Assembly: GCA_947627545.1 (NCBI GenBank)
Contig: CANQWK010000013.1
Location: 1 to 34,979, forward strand
DNA from: an uncultured Clostridia bacterium
GTDB lineage: Bacteria; Bacillota; Clostridia; Christensenellales; UBA1242
Length of the DNA: 34,979 nt
Reading direction: 5' to 3'
A model generated the notes under the pieces. It ran no database searches. It was not told the origin of the DNA and was given only the letters and a program-made list of their open reading frames with translations. Each line of letters begins with the position of its first letter. The first letter of the stretch is position 1. The translations under genes were made by a program, and so were the position numbers. This document shows positions 24,864 to 33,601 of this stretch, one piece after another.

Positions 24864-25966
24864 TTGCTTATTTTCTCCTTATAATCTTTTGCAGCCTTAG
24901 ATAATTCTTTGGCAAGATTAACACAATCTTCTTTTGTAATTTCACTGCCAAAACTTATTCTAACCGCCCCTGAAATATAATCTCTTGGAACAAAGTTTTG
25001 TAAAACTCTGTTAATTTTTGCTTTACTGTTACAAGCCGAGCCTGTGCCAATTATAAAGCCTTTTTCTTCAAGAATATGTTCAAGTGTTTCGCCTCGAGTG
25101 CCTTTAAAGCACAACGAAATGATATTATCCACGCATTTTTCATCTGAAACTAAAATATAATCCCCTTTTAAATTTGAGATAAAAGCTTGTTTATATAACG
25201 AATAATTTTTAAATGATAAATCTTTTAATGCTTGTTTGAAAGCCATTATTGCTGGAAAATTTTCAGTTCCAGAACGCATATTCATTTCTTGTCCGCCACC
25301 TAAAATAAGCGGTTTAAATTTATTTGGATTGGCAATATATAATCCCCCAATGCCTTTTGGTCCATTTATTTTATGTGCCGATATTGTATAATAATCTATG
25401 TTAAAATTTTTTAAATCAATGTTAATTTTGCCCAAAGCCTGAACGCCATCCGAATGAATTATTATATTTTTGTTATAACTTTTAATTAATTTTGAAATTG
25501 ATGGAATATCATTAATTGCTCCGGTTTCGTTGCTCACATTAATAATTGAAACAAAAGCAACAGAATTGTCCAATTCTTGTTTTAAAGCATCTACATTAAT
25601 GCTACCATTCTTGTTTAAAGGAATAAAAACAACATTATATCCTATTTCTTTTAAATGTTTGGCGGTTTCGTAAACTGAACTATGTTCTCCCGCCGAAATT
25701 AAATACTTTTTATCCTTTCTTGTAATGTTTGAATATAGCACAGCATTATTACTTTCGGTTGCTGAACCGGTAAATATAAAGGTAGCACCATCTTTTCCTT
25801 TTAATGTGTTTAAAAAAAACTGCCTCGCCTCTTCTATTTTAGATTTGACAGCAATTGCTTGTTCATATAAGGCACTAGGATTAAAAAACATTTCACTTGC
25901 CTTAACATATTCATTAAGTGATTTTGTGCTTATTTTTGTTGTTGATGCATTATCAAAATAAAACAT
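24860..25966 (-). CDS. Cysteine desulfurase (NifS/IscS family, ThiI partner)
   Basis: PLP enzyme that takes sulfur from cysteine as a persulfide. Of its 368 residues, His95 (GEHSSVYE), the PLP lysine Lys199 (SAHKINGPKG) and the persulfide-carrying Cys312 (GTGSACNSK) are seen. It is translationally coupled to thiI (ATGA overlap), so its main job is probably tRNA thiolation, like Bacillus NifZ. Supply to other sulfur pathways is possible. No ribosome site is present; a strong promoter ends 6 bases before the ATG. Confidence 0.95.
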   Translation of the reverse strand: MFYFDNASTTKISTKSLNEYVKASEMFFNPSALYEQAIAVKSKIEEARQFFLNTLKGKDGATFIFTGSATESNNAVLYSNITRKDKKYLISAGEHSSVYETAKHLKEIGYNVVFIPLNKNGSINVDALKQELDNSVAFVSIINVSNETGAINDIPSISKLIKSYNKNIIIHSDGVQALGKINIDLKNFNIDYYTISAHKINGPKGIGGLYIANPNKFKPLILGGGQEMNMRSGTENFPAIMAFKQALKDLSFKNYSLYKQAFISNLKGDYILVSDEKCVDNIISLCFKGTRGETLEHILEEKGFIIGTGSACNSKAKINRVLQNFVPRDYISGAVRISFGSEITKEDCVNLAKELSKAAKDYKEKISK

Positions 25967-25972
25967 TTATTT

Positions 25973-26001
25973 ATTATAGCACATCTAATAAATTTAATCA
26001 A
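25973..26001 (-). promoter_or_regulatory. Promoter of the desulfurase-thiI operon (leaderless arrangement)
   Basis: Minus-strand TTGATT (25996-26001), a 17-bp spacer and TATAAT (25973-25978), followed by AAATAA and the ATG. It fills the 39-bp gap after the yunB stop. Confidence 0.82.
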
Positions 26002-26005
26002 TCAA

Positions 26006-26656
26006 TTAAGGAATTAAATTAAGAGATTGACCTAAACTTCCTCCATTTAAGTAAACATCTGGAACTTTGCCAACAATAATACTTTCAGCTAACATAACCT
26101 GCACACTTGAATATACTTCATAAGATTTTACAGGCAATACAATGCTTACATGAGATTTTATATAAAAATATAAGGTATGTTTTGTCATATTTATACCAAC
26201 TGAATCAAATTTACTTTCAAATTCACTACTTACTGCGCCTATTGGAACTAATTTTAAATTTATTTTAGGTCCTCTTCCAATAAAAAACGGCATTCCTGAT
26301 AATGTTCCAACATTAATTTTAAGACCATCTTCTCCTAACGTATTCATTAAAAATTGAGCTTCTTTAACAATTTCACGAGAAATAGTGTTAATTTCGTATT
26401 GGTTGGCACTAAACGAAGAAATTTCACCATTAGAGTTATATGTTATATCTATAAGCGAATCATAATTAATTGAGCGGTTAATAACATTACTTACAGCTAA
26501 ATTAACTGCTTTTTCCGTTAATGAACGAGTTTCGGCAGCACAATACGTTTTAATAACAGGGTTGATAACATTAAAAAAATAAAGCACAATTAAAAATGCA
26601 ATAAAAAAGAAAAAGGCAAAAAAAGGTATTTTTCTTTTACTCCAATTCTTTTTCAT
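26006..26656 (-). CDS. yunB: Sporulation protein YunB
   Basis: The 216 residues have one N-terminal membrane segment (IPFFAFFFFIAFLIVLYFF) and an external domain. Family features seen: a start with an Arg/Lys-rich tail, ETRSLTEKAVNLAVSNVI, MPFFIGRGPKINLKLVPIGAV, TKHTLYFYI and the late VVLPVKS-like segment. In Bacillus YunB is made in the mother cell under sigma E and is needed for full sporulation; its biochemical role is unknown. No ribosome site is evident and no clear sigma E promoter is recognised. It precedes the desulfurase gene by 39 bp in the same direction and is next to the spoVA genes. Confidence 0.88.
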   Translation of the reverse strand: MKKNWSKRKIPFFAFFFFIAFLIVLYFFNVINPVIKTYCAAETRSLTEKAVNLAVSNVINRSINYDSLIDITYNSNGEISSFSANQYEINTISREIVKEAQFLMNTLGEDGLKINVGTLSGMPFFIGRGPKINLKLVPIGAVSSEFESKFDSVGINMTKHTLYFYIKSHVSIVLPVKSYEVYSSVQVMLAESIIVGKVPDVYLNGGSLGQSLNLIP

Positions 26657-26746
26657 ATATTAATATATTATTACTTATTTTTAATAATTTAAAAAAGTCA
26701 AATTTCGGCAAATTTGTTTACAAACATGTTTATTAATTAAAAATTG

Positions 26747-27124
26747 TCAATGCCCACCCTTTTTTGTTTTGCTGCTAAAGATTAAGGCAAACAAAAATGA
26801 CGCAAAAATTGCCATTGAAATTCCGCCCGCAGTTGCCGTTAATCCACCTGTAAAAATTCCTATTAAGCCATATTCTTTAGTTGCAGTAATTGCACCTCTT
26901 GCCAAACTTGCACCAAAACCAATAATTGGCACACTTGCCCCTGCTTTTGCAAATTCTTTAAATGGTGCATAAACATTAAACACTTCAAGCACCATGCCTA
27001 TAATTAAAAACAAAACCAAAATTCTAGCTGTTGTTATTTTTGTGCGAATTACCAATATTTGCCCTAAAAAGCATATAAATCCGCCCACCAAAAAAGATAT
27101 TACATAATCCCAAATGCTTATCAT
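26747..27124 (-). CDS. spoVAE: Stage V sporulation protein AE
   Basis: Small membrane protein (125 residues, three to four membrane segments) of the SpoVA channel, which moves dipicolinic acid into the spore and releases it on germination. Typical sequence: FLVGGFICFLGQ, APFKEFAKAGASVPIIGFG and GLTATAGGISMAI. It overlaps spoVAD by 4 bp. Last gene of the three-gene spoVA set. Confidence 0.96.
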   Translation of the reverse strand: MISIWDYVISFLVGGFICFLGQILVIRTKITTARILVLFLIIGMVLEVFNVYAPFKEFAKAGASVPIIGFGASLARGAITATKEYGLIGIFTGGLTATAGGISMAIFASFLFALIFSSKTKKGGH

Positions 27125-28197
27125 TTATTCTCCTTTTTCTTGTTATTTAATTTTGTAGTAACCACTTTTTGTTTTAATTCTTTATCTTTTAAATTATCGT
27201 TTTTTTCATTAATGTACTCTAATTCAACTGCATGAGCTATTCCTGGAATTGTATCGCCTTGTTGAGAAGTAGTTGTACTCATTAATGCACCGGTAGAAAC
27301 TAGAAGTACACGTTTAAAATCTCCTTTTGCTAGCTTTTGTAAAATATAAGAGTTAAGCACACTAGCACTACAACCTGCACCACTTCCACCCATAAACACG
27401 CGTTCAGTTTTATCATATATCATGCAACCACAATCCGCATAATTTTTGCCTAAAACTAATTTTTGATGTTCCATTAAGTCAATTAGAATTTCACTTCCCA
27501 ATTTACCAAGGTCGCCTGTAGCAATAAAATCATAATCTTTTGGTGAACGACCCATATTTTTTAAATGCTCACTAATTGTATCGCACGCGGCAGGAGCCAT
27601 AGCGGCACCCATATTGTTGACATCCGCAATTCCAAAATCTGTTACTCTGCCAAATGTTGCTGCAACAACCCTTATTTTGCTTGGACTGTTAGATATTATG
27701 CTTGCTCCACCACCTGTAATTGTCCATTGAGATGTTGGTGGACGTTGATTACCTAATTCTAGTGGAAAACGATATTGCCTTTCCGCACTGCTAAAATGCG
27801 TACAAGTTCCTGCAACAACATTATTTGCCAGACCATTTTCAACAAATATGCTTGCAAGTGCTAATGATTCTGCCATTGTTGCACAAGCGGAATATAACCC
27901 AACAAAAGGAATTCCTAACTCCCTAGCAGTATAAGATGAACTTACAATTTGATTTAATAAATCTCCGCCAAAAAAGAAATCTATATCGCTTACTCTAAGC
28001 CCAGATTTATCAATTGCCCCAACAATAATATCTTGCAAAAGTTTGCGTTCGCTTTTTTCAAAAGTTTTTTCCTTTAATGTGTCATCTTTTAAAATGTAAT
28101 CAAAATAGTTATGCAACGGTCCCTTTCCCTCTAATGGACCAACTATACTATAACCATTTAATAAATATGGTTTATTTTTAAATTTAATTGTTTGCAT
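27121..28197 (-). CDS. spoVAD: Stage V sporulation protein AD
   Basis: Thiolase-fold protein that binds dipicolinic acid in the SpoVA complex. Its 358 residues include VGPLEGKGPLHNYFD, YSACATMAESLALAS, AGTCTHFSSAERQYRFP and MGGSGAGCSASVLN. The start at 28197 is chosen because GAGGTG lies just upstream; the frame runs on to 28296 but only within spoVAC. The gap to spoVAC is 8 bp and the overlap with spoVAE is 4 bp. Confidence 0.97.
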   Translation of the reverse strand: MQTIKFKNKPYLLNGYSIVGPLEGKGPLHNYFDYILKDDTLKEKTFEKSERKLLQDIIVGAIDKSGLRVSDIDFFFGGDLLNQIVSSSYTARELGIPFVGLYSACATMAESLALASIFVENGLANNVVAGTCTHFSSAERQYRFPLELGNQRPPTSQWTITGGGASIISNSPSKIRVVAATFGRVTDFGIADVNNMGAAMAPAACDTISEHLKNMGRSPKDYDFIATGDLGKLGSEILIDLMEHQKLVLGKNYADCGCMIYDKTERVFMGGSGAGCSASVLNSYILQKLAKGDFKRVLLVSTGALMSTTTSQQGDTIPGIAHAVELEYINEKNDNLKDKELKQKVVTTKLNNKKKENK

Positions 28198-28205
28198 ATT
28201 CACCT

Positions 28206-28652
28206 CTATATAAACAACCCTATAAAGCCGCATATAATTGAGCCTACAACACCACAAACAATAACAGGACCAGCAATTGTAAACATTTTTACGCATATTC
28301 CATATATAATGCCTTCCTTTTTGAACTCAATTGCAGGGCTTGAAATTGAATTTGAAAAACCGGTTATTGGAATAACCGAACCTGCTCCTCCCCAAGCTCC
28401 AACTACATCATAAATGCCAATTCCAGTGAAAAAACAAGTTAAAAAAATTATCGACATTAACATACAAGTGGTTACTTCACTTTCAGCCAAATTAGGAAAA
28501 AAATGACTATATAAATCAAAAAAACCTTGTCCTATTGCACAGATAATTCCGCCCACCAAAAATGCTTTAAATAATGACGGCCACGCTTTTGTTTTAGGTA
28601 ATTTTGATTCCACATATAAATTATAATTAGTGTTTCTTTTTTCTTTATCCAT
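28206..28652 (-). CDS. spoVAC: Stage V sporulation protein AC
   Basis: Membrane component of the dipicolinic acid channel (mechanosensitive in Bacillus). 148 residues with about four membrane segments and the family sequences FLVGGIICAIGQ, DVVGAWGGAGSVIPITGFSN and SPAIEFKKEG. AGAAGGAG lies 7 bases before the ATG. It is the first gene of the set; spoVAA and spoVAB, which come first in Bacillus, are absent here. No clear sigma G promoter is identified in the 111 bp to the divergent lipoprotein gene. Confidence 0.96.
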   Translation of the reverse strand: MDKEKRNTNYNLYVESKLPKTKAWPSLFKAFLVGGIICAIGQGFFDLYSHFFPNLAESEVTTCMLMSIIFLTCFFTGIGIYDVVGAWGGAGSVIPITGFSNSISSPAIEFKKEGIIYGICVKMFTIAGPVIVCGVVGSIICGFIGLFI

Positions 28653-28763
28653 AACAACTCCTTCTATGAATTGTTGACCAAAATTTATTTTTTAAAAAAG
28701 TTTTTTGCATTTTATTAATATTTTTTTTAATTTTACTCAAACTAAATTAACAAAGGGGGCTTT

Positions 28764-30422
28764 ATGAAAAAACTATTAGCAGTTTTATCTGTTGTTGGTG
28801 TAGCTACATTAATAACCGGCTGCTCAGATGATATGAAAATTAACTCTAGCAACAACTATGTTAGAAATATTAATGATTTCAAAGAAAAAGTAGCAGCCTA
28901 TTCTAACATTAACACCAACGAAAACACAAAAGTTATTTTAGGTAAATATAAACTTTCAACTAACATTGATAAAAATTTAGAACAAGATTTAAAAAATTCA
29001 AATAGAGTAAATGATAATAAAATTCCTAATCAAACAAACACAGACATTGAAAATGAAATTTCTAATAAATCTAATATTAGTGTTGACAATTCAAGTCAAA
29101 CAAATAAAAAAACTGAAAATACTGAAAAATTAGAAAACGTTAATAATGAAATATCAACCGATTTTAACAATCCTTTAATTGAAAATGTAAATTTAAATAA
29201 TATTGAACAAGAAAATAAAGTTAGTCCTATTCAAGAAGAAACATCTCAAAAAGCAGATGAAATTGCACCAATTGAAAAAGAGACCGCTAATCAGCAAATT
29301 TCAACGCTTTACTCTTTATCGGCAGATATAAATGATTGCTGTGAAGATTTTACAACTTTAAAACAAAACCTAACAAATGCTATAATTGAAACTCAAAATT
29401 TAATAGAAAAAGTTAATTCAAAAGAAATTGAATTAACAAATGAGCAAAAATTATTGATAATTGAACAATCTAAACAACTAAAAGATTTAGGTCGAAAATT
29501 ATCATCTATTACAACAGAGTTATCTATAAGTTTAAGCGATATAAACAATTTAATGTTGAATAATGAAAATTTAGATAGCTTATCATTGAAATATTTAATA
29601 GTTTTAGATAACTTAGTGAATGGAAACGAAATGTTAGAAAATGGTTTACATTCGCTAAACCTTATAAATAATTTATTTAACACTACCACACCATTGCCAC
29701 CAAATAATACAGGTAGAATTTTATATGGATTTAGGCGAAACAATGAAGAACCTATAATTAAAGATTATTTAATAGACCAAAATGGTAACATTACAGAAAA
29801 TCAACAAAATCAAAGCGATAACAATGCTAATGAAAATGCAGATAATGAAAGCGAAGTTGCAAAAAGCACAAATAATACAAACGCCGCAAACGATACAAAT
29901 AAAGAAAATAAAAAAAATATAGATACCATGCAAAACAGTAAACTAAACACTAATATTGATAGTTACAGAAATCATAATCAAAATATAGATAGTTTTTTTA
30001 ACACAGCTTTGCTAGACAACGAATTTATGTATGGAAATGGTTATAACGCCTATGGTGCAGGTATGAACAATGGTCTAGGCAATGGCCTAATTTATGGCAA
30101 TGCTATTAATGAAAATATGCCTTTAAACAACAATGCAATGAATTTGCCTAATAACAATCAATATAACAACTTTAATAACAGCACTACAAATTATGGTGTA
30201 TTAAACAATGAAAATACTCAACAAAATGAAAATATAATTGAGCATCAAAAAACAAATAAATCTAAAAAATTTAAATTTAAAAACAACATTGACACTTATA
30301 AAGACGCCAACACTCCATCATTGACAACTCGTTTTGGTAAGGTTAAAAAATCAATTTCTAACTTTTTTAATAAATTTTCAAAAAAGACAGAAAATCAAAT
30401 TCTAAACAAAATAGATAAATAA
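28764..30422 (+). CDS. Asn-rich lipoprotein of unknown function within the sporulation block
   Basis: Not recognised. 552 residues start with a lipoprotein signal peptide (KKLLAVLSVVGVATLITGC), so Cys20 should be lipidated. A disordered Asn/Glu/Thr-rich region (about 60-185) is followed by a helical, Leu-rich part (about 190-310), then a Gly/Asn/Tyr-rich low-complexity stretch and a basic C-terminus. A short motif recurs four times in the second half: NIDTMQN, NIDSYRN, NIDSFFN and NIDTYKD. GGGGG precedes the ATG. It sits on the strand opposite to its neighbours, exactly between sigF and spoVAC, where spoVAA and spoVAB lie in Bacillus. A spore-envelope role is a guess from position only. Confidence 0.8.
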   Translation: MKKLLAVLSVVGVATLITGCSDDMKINSSNNYVRNINDFKEKVAAYSNINTNENTKVILGKYKLSTNIDKNLEQDLKNSNRVNDNKIPNQTNTDIENEISNKSNISVDNSSQTNKKTENTEKLENVNNEISTDFNNPLIENVNLNNIEQENKVSPIQEETSQKADEIAPIEKETANQQISTLYSLSADINDCCEDFTTLKQNLTNAIIETQNLIEKVNSKEIELTNEQKLLIIEQSKQLKDLGRKLSSITTELSISLSDINNLMLNNENLDSLSLKYLIVLDNLVNGNEMLENGLHSLNLINNLFNTTTPLPPNNTGRILYGFRRNNEEPIIKDYLIDQNGNITENQQNQSDNNANENADNESEVAKSTNNTNAANDTNKENKKNIDTMQNSKLNTNIDSYRNHNQNIDSFFNTALLDNEFMYGNGYNAYGAGMNNGLGNGLIYGNAINENMPLNNNAMNLPNNNQYNNFNNSTTNYGVLNNENTQQNENIIEHQKTNKSKKFKFKNNIDTYKDANTPSLTTRFGKVKKSISNFFNKFSKKTENQILNKIDK

Positions 30423-30442
30423 AAATTTTAATTTACTTTAAT

Positions 30443-31165
30443 TTATAAATTTATTCCTTCTCTCAAATCGTTAAGCACTTTATTTTCTATTCTGCTAACT
30501 TGAACTTGGCTAACGCCAAGTTCTTTTGCTATTTCACTTTGTGTTTTGTCTAAATAATATCTCATTATAATTACTTGTTTTTCTCTTGCTGTTAAATTTT
30601 CTATCATTTCTCGTAAGGTCAATTTATCTACATATTTATCTATTGAAAAATTATCTGGCAATTTATCTAAAATAGTGCTAGTTTCATCATCTTCATTATA
30701 TTTTTCATTTAAAGAAAGTGGACTTGTATTCGCTTCCATTGCAAAAACTATATCGCTTATTTCCATGTTAAACTCTTTTGAAAGTTTGTCTAACGATGGA
30801 TTTTCACCAAATTTTTTGTTATATTCACTAATGTAATTTTTTATTAAAATAGCTCGGTGTTTTATGCTTCGCGATACTTTAACACTTCCATCATCACGCA
30901 AAAATCGTTTTATTTCACCCGCTATCATAGGCACGGCATAAGTTGTAAATTTTACATTAAAGCTTGCATCAAAATTGTTAATTGCCTTAACAAAGCCTAA
31001 AGCCCCCAACTGATAAAGGTCATCGTATTCAATCCCTTTGTTTAAATATCTTTTTACAACACTCTTTATTAAAGGAGAATTTATTGTTATTAGCTTTTCC
31101 TTTGCTAAGTCATCGCCTTTTTTTGCAAGCTCCACCAATTCGGCAGTTTGCTCGTTGTTCAACAT
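30443..31165 (-). CDS. sigF: Forespore sigma factor F
   Basis: First compartment-specific sigma factor of sporulation. Its 240 residues show region 2 (GIEYDDLYQLGALGFVKAI, then FTTYAVPMIAGEIKRFLRDDG), region 3, and region 4 (ENLTAREKQVIIMRYYLDK, QSEIAKELGVSQVQVSRIE). It is held inactive by the anti-sigma factor SpoIIAB encoded just upstream, whose stop overlaps the sigF ATG by one base. Only 20 bp and no terminator separate it from the converging lipoprotein gene. Sigma G is similar, but the operon position settles the identity. Confidence 0.96.
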   Translation of the reverse strand: MLNNEQTAELVELAKKGDDLAKEKLITINSPLIKSVVKRYLNKGIEYDDLYQLGALGFVKAINNFDASFNVKFTTYAVPMIAGEIKRFLRDDGSVKVSRSIKHRAILIKNYISEYNKKFGENPSLDKLSKEFNMEISDIVFAMEANTSPLSLNEKYNEDDETSTILDKLPDNFSIDKYVDKLTLREMIENLTAREKQVIIMRYYLDKTQSEIAKELGVSQVQVSRIENKVLNDLREGINL

Positions 31166-31611
31166 TAAAACCCCACTGCATTGTCATTTTCTTTTTTATT
31201 TTCAATTTGTTTAAGCATTTTTACTGTAACTCCATTTTTGTTATTTGTAACTTCTAACTTATCCATGAAACTTTCCATAACAGTAAAGCCCATTCCGCTT
31301 CGTTCTTCATTTGGCTTGCTTGTATAAAATGGTGTTAATGCTTTTTCTATATCTTGTATGCCTATGCCATTGTCGCTAATAGATATAGCAATTGTGTTGT
31401 TTTGTGTAACAACTTTCATAGTTATATATCCGGTTGAATTTGGATAAGCATGCACAACTACATTGGTTACCGCTTCACTAACCGCAGTTTTTAAATCGTC
31501 TATTTCACTTAAAGTAGGATTTAATGGCAAAACAAAACTTGCCACAACATTTCGTGCAAAAGCCTCGTTTTCAGCAATTGCTTTAAATTTAATTTCCATT
31601 GAATTTCTCAT
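31165..31611 (-). CDS. spoIIAB: Anti-sigma F factor / protein kinase SpoIIAB
   Basis: GHKL-fold serine kinase that binds sigma F and phosphorylates SpoIIAA. 148 residues from the chosen ATG (GGGGGA 5 bases upstream), with the N box EAVTNVVVHAY, DNGIGI and GMGFTVMESFMD. It is the middle gene of the spoIIA operon, 10 bp after spoIIAA and overlapping sigF by one base. Confidence 0.96.
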   Translation of the reverse strand: MRNSMEIKFKAIAENEAFARNVVASFVLPLNPTLSEIDDLKTAVSEAVTNVVVHAYPNSTGYITMKVVTQNNTIAISISDNGIGIQDIEKALTPFYTSKPNEERSGMGFTVMESFMDKLEVTNNKNGVTVKMLKQIENKKENDNAVGF

Positions 31612-31621
31612 TATTTCCCCC

Positions 31622-31933
31622 TTAAACAATTTTAGGCATTATTTTAAATAGCCCACTCATTTCAAAGATTCTTTCAGCATTTCTACTAGGATTAGTTATA
31701 AAAATCGGCTTATTACACTCTCTCATCTTTTTATATCTACCTATTAAAACACCTACTCCAGTGCTGTCCATAAAAGTTAATTCGCTTAAATCCATAACAA
31801 TTTGTACAAATCCCTTTTGAGTATCTAGTAATGTATCTAAATTTTTTCTTACCGTTGAAGCCGAATATTCATCTAGTTCTCCAGAAAGCATAATATAAAG
31901 CGTATTATTTACTACTCGTGATTTTATTTGCAT
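31622..31933 (-). CDS. spoIIAA: Anti-sigma F factor antagonist SpoIIAA
   Basis: STAS-domain protein of 103 residues that frees sigma F when dephosphorylated. The phosphorylated serine is in LTFMDSTGVGVLIGRYK. The start at 31933 is supported by GAGGGGG six to seven bases upstream. A TGTCTAA sequence on the plus strand at 32012-32018, one mismatch from a Spo0A box, lies upstream. No sigma H promoter could be called with confidence. Confidence 0.95.
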   Translation of the reverse strand: MQIKSRVVNNTLYIMLSGELDEYSASTVRKNLDTLLDTQKGFVQIVMDLSELTFMDSTGVGVLIGRYKKMRECNKPIFITNPSRNAERIFEMSGLFKIMPKIV

Positions 31934-32219
31934 TTTTAACCCCCTCAAACAAATGCTAACAAAACTAAATTTAAAAAAAATAACAACAATTGTTGAAATA
32001 CATTGTTATTTTGTCTAACCTTGTTGAGTTTTTAATTTGATATATTTATAATATTAATAAAATTTCTTAATTTTAATAAAAAGATTAAATTAATAAAAAT
32101 ATCAATCAATTTCAAGAAGATTATTTTTAATAAAAAATTTTATATAATTATTTTCAATTAAATTCTTTGACAAATCCATTTTTGCATGTTATAATTAATC
32201 GAACATATTTGGAGGGATT
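31934..32219. other. Divergent control region between spoIIAA and thyA
   Basis: About 286 bp of AT-rich sequence with a perfect 12-bp palindrome CAACAATTGTTG (31984-31995), a one-mismatch Spo0A-like box (32012-32018), and the strong thyA promoter at the right. It must also hold the spoIIA promoter, which I could not define. Confidence 0.5.
32167..32195 (+). promoter_or_regulatory. thyA promoter
   Basis: Full consensus: TTGACA (32167-32172), a 17-bp spacer and TATAAT (32190-32195). The leader is about 18 nt and contains GGAGGG. Confidence 0.92.
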
Positions 32220-33455
32220 ATGAGCAAAGCAGACTATCAATTATTAGGAAATTATTTAAACATATTAATCAACGGCAAAGACGACTGCAAAGAAAATGTT
32301 CGTCCTCGTTGGGAAGACGGCTCTCCTGCACACACTATAAGGGTATTTGGTGCCGTTAATAGATATAATTTACAAGATGAATTTCCTATTGCCAGCGTTA
32401 GAAAATTATATTGGAAATCCGCAATTGACGAAGTTCTATGGTTGTGGCAAAAAAAATCTAACAATATTAAGGACTTAAACGCTACCATTTGGGACCAATG
32501 GGCAAATAAAGGCGAACATCCAGACCAAGAAATTGGTTCAATTGGTAAAGCCTATGGCTATCAATATGGCAAAAAGTGTATAAAAACCAAAGACGGAAAA
32601 TTAATTGACCAAGTTGACAATGTTTTGCATGAATTAAAATTTAATCCTTCAAACAGACGCATATTAACTGAAATTTTTAATCATGAAGAAGCTCACGAAA
32701 TGAACCTTTGCCCTTGCGTTCACGAAGCTACTTTTAATGTAAATGACGGATATTTAAACATGACATTAAACCAACGCAGCCATGACACTCTTTCAGCTGG
32801 AGCTTGGAATGTTATACAATATGCTGCTCTTTTGTCTATGATTGCTCAAGTAACGAACTTGAAAGCAGGTGAATTATTACATATTGTTACAGATAGCCAT
32901 TGTTATGACAAACATATTCCTATGGAATTTGAAGTTGTTTTAAATAGATGCTCGCTAATTCAAAAGAGATTATTTGAAAGCAATTTAAACAAAATTTTAG
33001 ATGATTGTGATGAACGTGTTGCAGAAGATTTTAAAGAAATTATTAAAATTTTAAAAGAAAAAAGCGATTTAATTGATTTTGAAAAAGAAATAAAAACCGC
33101 TCAAAATTTTAGAAAAAGTAAAGACAACCATTATTTTGATTATTTAAATTACATAAGAAAAACAAATGAGATAGTAGTGGCTAACACATTAATAAATAGA
33201 ATGATTAACTCTCCTGAAATTGATAAAAAATTAGGCTTTTACACTCCAAAATTAGTTATTGATAAGAATATTGATGATTTTTACAAATTTGAATCTCCAA
33301 GAATGAGAACAGGCACAAATTTGGAAGTTGTTGATGGTAAATTTCTAAGAGAAGGAAATTTTACTAACAATCCAAACAGTAGTTTTAATATTGTAGATTA
33401 TCATCCTGAAATAGAAGGAATGGAATTTGATGAAATTGTGCCTGTTGCAAAATAA
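32220..33455 (+). CDS. thyA: Thymidylate synthase with a large insertion
   Basis: Makes dTMP from dUMP with methylene-tetrahydrofolate. The 411 residues keep the ThyA core: EFPIASVRKLYWKSAIDEVLW, IWDQWA, the nucleophile Cys166 (LCPCVHEATF), the phosphate-binding QRSHD (Arg186, Asp189), Asn197, and DSHCYDKH (Asp225, His227, Tyr229). The C-terminus is PVAK, where classical enzymes end in a PVAI/PVAV-like tail. Usual enzymes have about 265-280 residues. About 100 extra charged, helical residues lie at 244-342, between VVLNR and PKLVIDK, with a smaller insert near 360-385. GGAGGG precedes the ATG. The identity is firm; the role of the insert is unknown. Confidence 0.92.
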   Translation: MSKADYQLLGNYLNILINGKDDCKENVRPRWEDGSPAHTIRVFGAVNRYNLQDEFPIASVRKLYWKSAIDEVLWLWQKKSNNIKDLNATIWDQWANKGEHPDQEIGSIGKAYGYQYGKKCIKTKDGKLIDQVDNVLHELKFNPSNRRILTEIFNHEEAHEMNLCPCVHEATFNVNDGYLNMTLNQRSHDTLSAGAWNVIQYAALLSMIAQVTNLKAGELLHIVTDSHCYDKHIPMEFEVVLNRCSLIQKRLFESNLNKILDDCDERVAEDFKEIIKILKEKSDLIDFEKEIKTAQNFRKSKDNHYFDYLNYIRKTNEIVVANTLINRMINSPEIDKKLGFYTPKLVIDKNIDDFYKFESPRMRTGTNLEVVDGKFLREGNFTNNPNSSFNIVDYHPEIEGMEFDEIVPVAK

Positions 33456-33557
33456 ATTTTAAGTTTTCTTTCTCTTCATTTGCATTAACTTATTGAAGCG
33501 TAACATGTAAAAAATATATATAATACAACTAAAAAAATAATAAAATGTGAAAAAACA

Positions 33558-33587
33558 AAAATCTTGGTAAAACGCCAAGATTTTTTT
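33558..33587. terminator. Bidirectional terminator between thyA and the zinc-ribbon gene
   Basis: Hairpin AAAATCTTGG/CCAAGATTTT with a 7-base loop, followed by T residues on the plus strand and flanked by A residues on the other side, so it can serve both converging genes. Confidence 0.88.
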
Positions 33588-33601
33588 ATAATATTTAATT
33601 T

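Noticed and set aside
28680..28763. Sigma F/G promoter between spoVAC and the lipoprotein gene
   Set aside because: I looked for GNATR and CATA-type boxes on both strands; none had correct spacing, so no call is made.
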